This document shows, in pieces, positions 1 through 5,690 of a stretch of DNA of 16,386 nucleotides. Source of the stretch: Anaerolineales bacterium (GTDB lineage Bacteria; Chloroflexota; Anaerolineae; 4572-78; J111); assembly GCA_012032575.1 (NCBI GenBank), contig JAAUSP010000111.1:1-16386 (forward strand), read 5' to 3'. Position numbers and translations under genes: made by a program. Every line of letters starts with the position of its first letter. Position 1 is the stretch's first letter. The notes under the pieces are model-generated. The model saw nothing but the letters and a program-made list of their open reading frames with translations, had not been told where the DNA came from and searched no databases.

Positions 1-310
1 AAGCCGCCGACCGGTGCTGCGCCGCTCCCGCCGCCGGACACGTCACCCCCCAACGCCCGCATCGGCGAGCGGATTGTCGCCGGCCAGGCTTATTGCCAGC
101 GTCGAAGGCCGCCGGGTTCTCGCCCCGTTTGCCGGAGTACTGCGCGGGCTGGTCCATTCTAACGTCGCAGTGACGCCCGGCTACAAAATTGGCGACCTCG
201 ACCCGCGCGGCGAGGTGAGCCACTGCTTCACCATCAGCGACAAATCGCTGGCCATTGGCGGCGGCGTGCTTGAGGCGATCCTCGCCAGCGACGTAATCCG
301 TAAAATATAA
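1..310 (+). CDS. yqeB: YqeB-family molybdenum hydroxylase maturation protein, C-terminal part
   Basis: This is the 3' end of a gene that begins outside the window. The last about 70 residues, from SVEGRRVLAPFAGVLRGLVH through GDLDPRGEVSHCFTISDKSL to GGGVLEAIL, match my knowledge of the C-terminus of the EF2563/YqeB family. That family is linked to selenium-dependent molybdenum hydroxylases, and its biochemical role is poorly known. Up to about base 87 the protein reads in frame 1 (ARIGERIVAGQA); from about base 92 it continues in frame 2 (IASVEG), so one frameshift lies near 88-93, most simply one extra base. The stop TAA is at 308-310. The next genes, yqeC and mocA, belong to the same maturation set, which supports the call. 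Family assignment is from memory of the motif, not from a search. Confidence 0.7.
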   Translation, partial: SRRPVLRRSRRRTRHPPTPASASGLSPARLIASVEGRRVLAPFAGVLRGLVHSNVAVTPGYKIGDLDPRGEVSHCFTISDKSLAIGGGVLEAILASDVIRKI

Positions 311-324
311 AAGGTGTTGCCAGC

Positions 325-415
325 CATGTCATTTCGAGCAACGATAGGAGCGAGAACCCCTCACTACTGTTGAGAGAAGACAATAGGGATTTCTCCCTCC
401 GGTCGAAATGACATG
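325..415. repeat. 91-bp palindromic intergenic repeat (MITE/REP-like)
   Basis: The element is bounded by perfect 13-bp inverted repeats, CATGTCATTTCGA at 325-337 and TCGAAATGACATG at 403-415. It fills most of the gap between yqeB and yqeC. It has no coding potential I can support. It resembles small non-autonomous palindromic repeats that are dispersed in many copies in some genomes, but copy number cannot be seen here. Confidence 0.7.
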
Positions 416-418
416 TCA

Positions 419-439
419 TTCACCATTCACTATTCACAA
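419..439. repeat. Three TTCACYA heptamers abutting the yqeC start
   Basis: TTCACCA, TTCACTA and TTCACAA follow each other without gaps and end 2 nt before the ATG at 442. They occupy the place where a Shine-Dalgarno sequence would be expected, and none is visible there. Similar 7-bp arrays recur at 1911-1952 and 11126-11160. Confidence 0.65.
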
Positions 440-441
440 TT

Positions 442-1320
442 ATGAAGCTTTCTCAAGCCCTGCGTATCACTCCCGGCGATGTCGTCGCTTTTGTCGGGGG
501 GGGCGGCAAACCACGGCGATGTTCCAACTGGCCCATGAATTGGCCCCCCGCCTGCGGGTGCTGACCACGACCACCACCCGCATCTTTGCCGCCCAGATCA
601 ACCGCTCCCCCGCGCACGTCAGCTTTGACCCCGACCAACAAACCCTGGCTGACCTCCTGCCCCAACTCCACGCTGCCATTGCCCGGTACGGTCAGGTTTT
701 GCTTATCGGCCAGGCCGACACCGCCAGCGGCAAAGCTTTTGGCCTGCCGCCCGACCTGATTGACACCCTGGCCGCCAGCGGCCATTTCGACGTTATCCTC
801 AACGAGGCCGACGGCTCGCGCATGCGTCCCCTGAAGGCCCCGCCGCACACGAGCCGGTCATTCCTGACTGCACCACTTTGGTGGTTCCGGTAGTCGGCCT
901 GGATGTGCTTGTCCAGCCGCTCAATGATGAAACGGTTCATCGGGCGGGCCTGGTCAGCCAATTGAGCGCTACTCCTCTGGGCCAGCCGGTGACGGCCAGC
1001 ACCATCGCTGCGCTCGTGTCTCACCCGGAAGGCGGTCTGAAAAGTGTTCCGGCCCAAGCCCGTGTCATTCCACTACTCAATAAAGCCGACATTTCGAGAA
1101 GTGTTCACGAGGCTGATGATATGAAACCTGAAAACACCCCTCACCCTAACCCTCTCCCAGGGGAAGAGGGGACTCTTGCCTTGCGCCCCTCTCCCTCCGG
1201 GAGAGGGGGCCGGGGTGAGGTGACAGGCTGGACACAGCGCGAACCATTGCCGCTCAATTATTAGCCTGCGAGCGGATAGACTCGGTTGCTATTGGGGCGG
1301 TTCAGCAAACGGCCTCGCCG
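442..1320 (+). CDS. yqeC: YqeC, selenium-dependent hydroxylase accessory protein (frameshifted; N-terminal half of a YqeC-MocA fusion)
   Basis: The protein starts MKLSQALRITPGDVVAFVGG and continues with a P-loop GGGGKTTAM (residues about 19-27), TTTTRIFAA, NEADGSRMRPLKAP, VVPVVGLDVL, LLNKAD and finally ARTIAAQLLAC...VAIGAVQQ. These are hallmarks of the YqeC family, a putative NTPase for maturation of selenium-dependent molybdenum hydroxylases. Reading needs three frame changes, each a one-base deletion: at the A-run 508-510, at the C-run 838-841, and inside the palindromic element at about 1135-1222. The last segment is already in the mocA frame, with no stop between them, so the intended product is probably one YqeC-MocA protein of about 497 residues (442-1932). 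The ATG at 442 is chosen because family-like sequence begins there; no clear ribosome site precedes it. If the frameshifts are real, yqeC is a pseudogene. Confidence 0.8.
1135..1222. repeat. GC-rich palindromic element inside yqeC
   Basis: Imperfect inverted arms read CCTCACCCTAACCCTCTCCC (1139-1158) and GGGAGAGGGGGCCGGGGTGAGG-like sequence at 1199-1220. The element interrupts the YqeC reading frame between LLNKAD and ARTIAAQ. In the incoming frame it is open and encodes a Pro/Gly/Arg-rich peptide (HPNPLPGEEG, SPSGRGGRGE). In the outgoing frame it carries TGA at 1216-1218. Exact borders are uncertain. Confidence 0.7.
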
Positions 1321-1932
1321 GTGATAGAGATACACAACCGGATAGCGGCGGTGATCCTGGCGGCGGGCGGCTCGACCCGTTTTGGCTCGCCGAAACAGTT
1401 GGCTCGCTGGGGAGAGAAAACCTTTATTGAGCAGGTGGTGGATACGGCCCTGGCGACAGAGGTCAGCCCGGTGGTGGTGGTGCTGGGGGCGGAGATTGAG
1501 CAGTGTCAGACCGTGCTGGGCAGACGCCCGGTTGAAATTGTGGTCAATCCGGCCTGGGTGACAGGGCAGAGCAGTTCAATGCAGGCGGGCCTGGCGGCAC
1601 TGCCGGCCAACATCGCTGGGGTGCTATTCATGCTGGTAGATTTGCCCGGCGTGACTCCCGCTTTGCTCAACCAGATTATCAAGCGGTACCGGGAAACCTT
1701 AGCTCCCCTGGTCTGGCCGGAGTTTGAGGGCCGGCGGGGTAATCCGGTCTTGTTCGACCGGGCGCTGTTTCCTGAGTTGCAACAGATTCGCGGTGATACC
1801 GGCGGCAAGCCGGTGCTGCTAAAATATCAGGATCAGGCTGAACGGATACCGGTAACAGATGAGGCAGTTTTGCGGGACTTTGATCATCCGGAAGATTTGA
1901 ATAGGCCGGGGAGATTGGAGATTGGAGATTAG
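1321..1932 (+). CDS. mocA: MocA-type molybdenum cofactor nucleotidyltransferase (C-terminal domain of the YqeC-MocA fusion)
   Basis: The MobA-like NTP-transferase signature AAVILAAGGSTRFGSPKQL lies at the N-terminus, followed by TGQSSSMQAGL, the acidic LVDLPGVTPALL, and GRRGNPVLFD...GDTGGKPVLL. This is the MocA family, which transfers CMP to molybdopterin to make the cytosine dinucleotide cofactor of xanthine-dehydrogenase-type enzymes; substrate preference here is inferred. The reading frame is open upstream to about 1219 and carries YqeC C-terminal sequence, so the GTG at 1321 is only the first start in the ORF and internal to the likely fusion. Length of the domain (about 200 residues) is normal. 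The last codons and the TAG (1930-1932) come from the GAGATTR heptamer array. Confidence 0.85.
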   Translation: MIEIHNRIAAVILAAGGSTRFGSPKQLARWGEKTFIEQVVDTALATEVSPVVVVLGAEIEQCQTVLGRRPVEIVVNPAWVTGQSSSMQAGLAALPANIAGVLFMLVDLPGVTPALLNQIIKRYRETLAPLVWPEFEGRRGNPVLFDRALFPELQQIRGDTGGKPVLLKYQDQAERIPVTDEAVLRDFDHPEDLNRPGRLEIGD

Positions 1933-1983
1933 AGATTAGAGATTGGAGATTACTGGCCTGAATCTCCCATCTCTAATCTCCCT
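1911..1983. terminator. Heptamer-built hairpin between convergent mocA and winged-helix genes
   Basis: Six tandem GAGATTR units occupy 1911-1952. Bases 1932-1951 pair with 1961-1980 in 19 of 20 positions around the 9-nt loop 1952-1960. The stop codon of mocA lies at the left foot and the stop codon of the minus-strand gene (1973-1975) lies in the right arm. A bidirectional terminator role is inferred from the position; the poly-U tract of a classic terminator is missing. Confidence 0.6.
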
Positions 1984-3109
1984 CCCCACTGCTCCATGTA
2001 CCTAAAAAAGCAGCCAGCCGCTCCGCCTCGGCCTGGAGGAAGGGTTGATAGGTGGGGTCAACCTCGGTGAATAACTCCCAGGCGAATTGGCCGCCGCTCC
2101 ACTGCCAGGTCCCGCTAATCTGGCCGTTGACCACCACAGCCGGTTGGGCCGCGCCGGTGCTGCTAAAAACACGGCGCTGCTGCTGTGGGTCGGCCAGATA
2201 GCGGCTGCGACTGGCCCGGTGGGCGGTGGTAAAGGGGTCGTCGGCCGGCAGGAATTTGATCACCGGCTGCGGCTGAGTCGAAGCTAACATGTCGGCCTGC
2301 TCTTTCAGCAGCAGCAACATGCCGGGGATACCCTCGACCATCGCCAGCGTGGTTTTGGCGGCCAGAGCACCCACCGCGCGGGCGGTTTCACTTTTGCCAA
2401 AGCCAGTCCAGAAGCTAATGTCGGCTTCGGTAGACGGGCCAAAAGCAGCGAGGTACGCCCGGACGAGGGCGGCCTGGGCTTCGGCTTCACCGGGTAGAGC
2501 AGTCAGGTCGAGATCAGGATACCAGTAATGCAGCGGGGCATAAAGCGGATTGGCCGGATTTTCCTGGTTTACCCCCAATATCCCTTTGGCCGTGAGCCAA
2601 TGCAACACCAGGGCGACACTGCTGGTTGTGCTGACTCGCCCGCCCCGGCTGGTCTGGCTCAGCGGGCGCACCAGCGATTGCGGCAGGCGGGCGGCGACAG
2701 CCTCAGCACTGGCCGGCCAATCCTCCTCCGCCAAAACAACCTTTTCGATGGCTTCGACCTCGCTATTGTCAAGACCCCACAGCCGGAATTCACTGTTAGC
2801 ATCCTGATTCCGCTGGCGGGCAGTGGCGACGAGGAAAAGAGGGTATCGCTCCGTCGGCACAATTGCGCTGGCGCTGCGCATGAGGGGACTTTTGATAAGA
2901 GTTCGCTGCTGGTACAGAGCGTCGAGGAGATCGGCAGGGCTAAAATTGGACAGCCGGGCCGAAGCCGCCACAAACGGAGTGAGGTCTGGCGCTCCGGGCA
3001 AAACGACGACCGCATGGACCAGACCGAGCAAGTGAGGCGCTTTAAGGCTGCTCAGGTAGTTTTTGGTCAGGATAAAGGCAGCCGTTTGAGCCTGGGTTGC
3101 CCGTATCAC
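1973..3109 (-). CDS. Winged-helix DNA-binding domain protein (HTH_42/PF06224-like)
   Basis: The product, 378 residues, has the general layout of the winged-helix family related to YcaQ/AlkZ DNA glycosylases: an N-terminal region starting VIRATQAQTAAFILTKNYL, a central region with LPQSLVRPLSQ and a winged-helix-like LVLHWLTAKGILG, then STEADISFWTGF, and a C-terminal part with FLPADDPF and WELFTEVDPTYQPFLQAEAE. Whether it repairs DNA or only binds it cannot be told. I choose the GTG at 3109 because a GGGGGAG ribosome site precedes it and it lies 4 nt after the stop of the histidine kinase; the longer frame up to 3172 would be kinase-coding. The two are therefore probably one transcript. The final residues GEGD and the stop come from the palindromic repeat at 1911-1983. 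The frame is unbroken. Confidence 0.7.
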   Translation of the reverse strand: MIRATQAQTAAFILTKNYLSSLKAPHLLGLVHAVVVLPGAPDLTPFVAASARLSNFSPADLLDALYQQRTLIKSPLMRSASAIVPTERYPLFLVATARQRNQDANSEFRLWGLDNSEVEAIEKVVLAEEDWPASAEAVAARLPQSLVRPLSQTSRGGRVSTTSSVALVLHWLTAKGILGVNQENPANPLYAPLHYWYPDLDLTALPGEAEAQAALVRAYLAAFGPSTEADISFWTGFGKSETARAVGALAAKTTLAMVEGIPGMLLLLKEQADMLASTQPQPVIKFLPADDPFTTAHRASRSRYLADPQQQRRVFSSTGAAQPAVVVNGQISGTWQWSGGQFAWELFTEVDPTYQPFLQAEAERLAAFLGTWSSGEGD

Positions 3110-3113
3110 CGCG

Positions 3114-4636
3114 CTACTCCCCCGGCGTGTGGGGCAGCGCCGGAAAGGTGCAGATAAAGATGCTGCCCACACCCACTTCGCTCTCTACCCATACCCGGCC
3201 GCCGTACCCCTCAACGATAGCTTTGACGATTGACAATCCCAGGCCCGTGCCTTCAATCCATTCAGAGTTTTCCATCATCGGCACCCGGTAGAATCTTTCA
3301 AAAATCTGGGTTTGTTCTTCCGGGGGAATGCCCGGCCCGGTATCCGAAACCATCAGCCGGATGTAGCCGTCTTCGTGACCCAGGCTCACCGTAATGCGGC
3401 CACCCTTGGGGGTATATTTGATGGCATTGCTAACCAGATTGGCTATTACCTGGGATAAACGCAGGGGGTTGCCCGACACCCAGGGCAGGTCAACCGGCAG
3501 ATCGGCCACCAGGACCATTTCCTTTTCGGCCAGTTGCAGTTCAAAACCGCTCAACACATCGTCGGTAATTTCGGTCAGATCACATGGCTCCACCTGGTCG
3601 TCCATCTTGGCTTCAATCCGGGCCAGATCGAGCAAATTCTGGATCAGGTTTTGAATCTGGGCTACACCTTGCAGCAAACCGCTCAGGTCGAGCGGCCCCG
3701 CTCCGATAGGTTTTCCATTTCCAACAGCATAGCAAAACCCTGGATGGTAGAGAGCGGGTTACGCAAATCGTGAGAAACGGTCTCAACAAAGGCAGACTTC
3801 AATTCGTCCAATCTTTTCAGTTCGGTAATGTCGTTCAGGGTGAGCACTGCGCCCAGCCGGGCCACGTGGTTGAGCGAAAGGCTAAAAATGCGGCCATCCA
3901 GCCAGCGGACTTCTCTGGTTGAGGAGGGTGGATTTTGACTCAACGACTCGAGGGCGGCTCTAAGGATGGCCCCCCCCTCTACGGCGGCCAGCGGCAGCCC
4001 CACCTGGGCCAGGGTCAACAACTGCCGGGCGGCCTCATTGGTGAAGATTATTTTTTCCTCAGCGTCAATGACCAGCACGGGGACGGGCATCCCGGTAACA
4101 AGCGCATCGAGAATTTCCCGTTCCTGCCTGATCTCGCTGAACAGCCGGGCATTTTCCACGGCGATGGCCGCCTGACCGGCAATGCCGGTGACGAGCGACA
4201 GGTGGGACTCATCAAAAAAATGGGGCTGCTCGTGGTGCAACACCAGCACCCCGTTCACCCGGTTCTGGTGCAGCAACGGTGCTGCCAGGGCCGAATGAGT
4301 CTCGGTATCATCCGGCAACTTGACCCAGCGATGGTGGGTAGCAACGTCGTCCAGCAGCATCGCTTGCTGCTGCTGATAAACCCAGCCGGTCAGGCCCTCG
4401 GTCATCACTTTTTCAAGGTTATACTGCGATATTTCCGGCGCTTGCTGCGGCCGGGCTAAAATATAACGGATTACCTGGCCCTGTTCATCCAGTAAAAATA
4501 AGCTGCCATGGGTGGCCCCGGCGGCTTCAACCGTCAGCCGCAAAACCTGGCCCATGACTTCATCCAAATCTAACGATGTGCTAAATTGGCGCGAAATAGT
4601 ATACATCAACTCCGTAGAAACGGCGTCTGAAATCAT
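3114..4636 (-). CDS. Soluble GAF-PAS sensor histidine kinase (one frameshift)
   Basis: About 507 residues. A GAF domain spans roughly 10-165 (SLDLDEVMGQVLRLTVEAAG to GQAAIAVENARL), a PAS domain roughly 175-275 (ILDALVTGMPVPVLVIDAEE to LTLNDITELKRLDELK), then HisKA with the H-box FVETVSHDLRNPL (His about 289), an N-box (RLSQVIANLVSNAIKYTPKG), and G-boxes VSDTGPGIPPEEQ and GTGLGLSIVKAIVEGYGG. No membrane segment is visible, so it senses in the cytoplasm. One base is missing in the C-run at 3696-3699: the upstream frame ends ...LSERGRST, while the shifted frame continues PLDLSGLLQGVAQIQNLIQN. No response regulator is adjacent. A promoter is visible at 4676-4704 and a ribosome site GGGGAG at 4650-4655 (minus strand), 13 nt from the ATG, rather far. 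Confidence 0.9.
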
Positions 4637-4675
4637 TGTTTTAGTTCAGCTCCCCTATCCCGATTAATCCTTACT

Positions 4676-4704
4676 ATTCTAGCATAATTTGCAAACCATC
4701 ACAA
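4676..4704 (-). promoter_or_regulatory. Sigma-70-like promoter of the histidine kinase
   Basis: Read on the minus strand: TTGTGA (4704-4699), a 17-bp spacer, then TAGAAT (4681-4676). Transcription would begin near 4669, about 33 nt before the kinase ATG. Confidence 0.6.
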
Positions 4705-4797
4705 CAGACAACAAAATTTCATAAAAATTATTACGCTAATTGGCGGCGTTTCTTTAGAATATGAACTAATTTTTAAGGTTAAGTTTTGGGAATCCCC

Positions 4798-4826
4798 TTG
4801 TCAAGATGGCAAAATAGGTGTATACT
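4798..4826 (+). promoter_or_regulatory. Sigma-70-like promoter of nrdR-nrdJ
   Basis: TTGTCA (4798-4803), 17-bp spacer, TATACT (4821-4826): close to consensus with ideal spacing. The expected start is near 4833, just upstream of the NrdR sites, so bound NrdR would obstruct transcription. Confidence 0.65.
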
Positions 4827-4840
4827 TAACTCGGTTTTAC

Positions 4841-4856
4841 CTACAACATCTGGTAT
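4841..4856. promoter_or_regulatory. Weak second NrdR box candidate
   Basis: CTACAACATCTGGTAT keeps the C, A, AT, T, G and outer T positions of the NrdR consensus. It is called mainly because of its phasing with the strong box at 4871-4886. Confidence 0.4.
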
Positions 4857-4870
4857 ATAAGAATACAGTA

Positions 4871-4886
4871 CCACTATATATTGTGG
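4871..4886. promoter_or_regulatory. NrdR box
   Basis: CCACTATATATTGTGG matches the core of the known NrdR consensus (acaCwAtATaTwGtgt) at all conserved positions. A degenerate second copy, CTACAACATCTGGTAT, lies at 4841-4856 (10 of 16 positions), 30 bp upstream centre to centre, about three helical turns, as expected for paired NrdR sites. The nrdR gene follows, giving autoregulation of nrdR and nrdJ. Confidence 0.8.
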
Positions 4887-4892
4887 TTTTTT

Positions 4893-4910
4893 CAGCTTTA
4901 TGTAAAGCTG
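4893..4910. repeat. Perfect 8-bp inverted repeat in the nrdR leader
   Basis: CAGCTTTA-TG-TAAAGCTG begins 6 bp after the NrdR box. The loop is too short for a stable RNA hairpin of all eight pairs, so it may be a protein-binding operator; no T-run follows on the plus strand. Confidence 0.5.
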
Positions 4911-5043
4911 AGAGTTGAAATGAGCTACCGTTGCTGTTCTGTAAGTCAATATCCATCTATCCTCTTGAGTCTGCCAACAGTCGGCTTGCTGACCTGTCAT
5001 TACCTTATTCCGCATTGCTTCCTGCTGCAAAAATTAAAGTAAA

Positions 5044-5108
5044 GCGGGTCTGATTACCCGCCTGCTAACCCGGTGACCCAGGCATAAACTACGGAGTCAC
5101 CTTTTCTT
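5044..5108 (+). promoter_or_regulatory. Candidate structured RNA leader (possible pseudoknot) before nrdR
   Basis: Three pairings can be drawn: GCGGGT (5044-5049) with ACCCGC (5056-5061); GCCTG (5060-5064) with CAGGC (5079-5083); and GGTGAC (5072-5077) with GTCACC (5096-5101). The second and third cross, as in an H-type pseudoknot. The last stem is followed at once by TTTTCTT (5102-5108), so it could also act as a terminator. It ends 36 nt before the nrdR ATG. I recognise no known riboswitch class in it. Confidence 0.4.
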
Positions 5109-5144
5109 ATGTAAATTAAACGATGATACCGAGAGGCTTTCCCT

Positions 5145-5654
5145 ATGAAATGTCCCTTTTGTGGCGCTACCAGCCAGCATATTCGGGTGATTGATACCCG
5201 CGAGGTTACCGACGGTATCCGCCGCCGTCGTGAATGTGATCAATGCGAGCAGCGCTTTACCACCTATGAGCGCATTGCGACGATGAATATGCTGGTCATC
5301 AAGCGGGATGGCCGGCGGGAAGAGTTTGATAAAGAAAAGCTGGTCAAGAGCATGCACACCGCTTGCTCCAAGCGGCCTGTTTCCAGCTATGCCATTGATA
5401 AAGCCGCCCAGGAAATCGAAGCCCAACTGTATGCCCTGGGCAAAAGCGAGATTGACAGCCTGCACATCGGCGAGATGGTGATGGACCAACTGCAAGATAT
5501 TGACGACGTGGCCTATGTTCGTTTTGCTTCGGTCTACCGCCGTTTCCGGGATGTAGACAGTATTACCGAAGAGATTCAACACCTCCAGGCTCGCCGCCGC
5601 CGCGAAGTGGAGCTGAAGAATCAAATCCCGCTGCCGATTGGGGGGAATGAGTAA
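5145..5654 (+). CDS. nrdR: Transcriptional repressor NrdR
   Basis: 169 residues, the usual family size. The N-terminal zinc ribbon MKCPFCGATSQHIRVIDTRE...RRRECDQCEQRFTTYER carries two CxxC pairs (Cys 3, 6 and 31, 34), followed by an ATP-cone domain starting LVIKRDGRREEFDKEKLVKS and ending near SVYRRFRDVDSI. NrdR binds (d)ATP and represses ribonucleotide reductase operons at paired NrdR boxes; one clear box lies upstream at 4871-4886. The ATG at 5145 begins the zinc ribbon exactly and has a GAGAGG ribosome site. nrdJ follows after 36 nt on the same strand, so the repressor and its main target share a transcript. The frame is unbroken. Confidence 0.97.
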   Translation: MKCPFCGATSQHIRVIDTREVTDGIRRRRECDQCEQRFTTYERIATMNMLVIKRDGRREEFDKEKLVKSMHTACSKRPVSSYAIDKAAQEIEAQLYALGKSEIDSLHIGEMVMDQLQDIDDVAYVRFASVYRRFRDVDSITEEIQHLQARRRREVELKNQIPLPIGGNE

Positions 5655-5690
5655 AATGGAATTTACAAATTTAATTCAAGGAGTCACAGC

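Larger units (their letters stand above)
4637..5144. other. Divergent AT-rich control region between the histidine kinase and nrdR
   Basis: The 508-bp gap has no supported gene. It holds a minus-strand promoter (4676-4704), a plus-strand promoter (4798-4826), an NrdR box (4871-4886) with a weaker upstream partner (4841-4856), a perfect inverted repeat (4893-4910) and a structured stretch with a U-tract (5044-5108). From the predicted start near 4833 the nrdR leader would be about 310 nt, unusually long. A minus-strand open frame across the control elements lacks coding character and I do not call it. Confidence 0.7.

Noticed and set aside
508..843. Programmed ribosomal frameshifting in yqeC
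   Set aside because: There are three shifts in one gene without a slippery heptamer and stimulating structure at each, and similar one-base shifts affect unrelated genes in the window.
1911..1952. CRISPR-like array
   Set aside because: Seven-base units are directly adjacent with no spacers; the same holds for 419-439 and 11126-11160.
2528..3157. Plus-strand open frame of 209 codons opposite the winged-helix gene
   Set aside because: No recognisable protein features; the minus-strand frame is longer, family-like and has a ribosome site.
4779..5030. Minus-strand open frame of 83 codons in the control region
   Set aside because: It covers the nrdR promoter and NrdR box, has no family-like sequence and no ribosome site worth noting.
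4911..5144. Cobalamin riboswitch before nrdR-nrdJ
   Set aside because: Only a weak resemblance to the B12 box (GCTGACCTGTCA at about 4988-4999) is present; the other conserved core elements are not seen.
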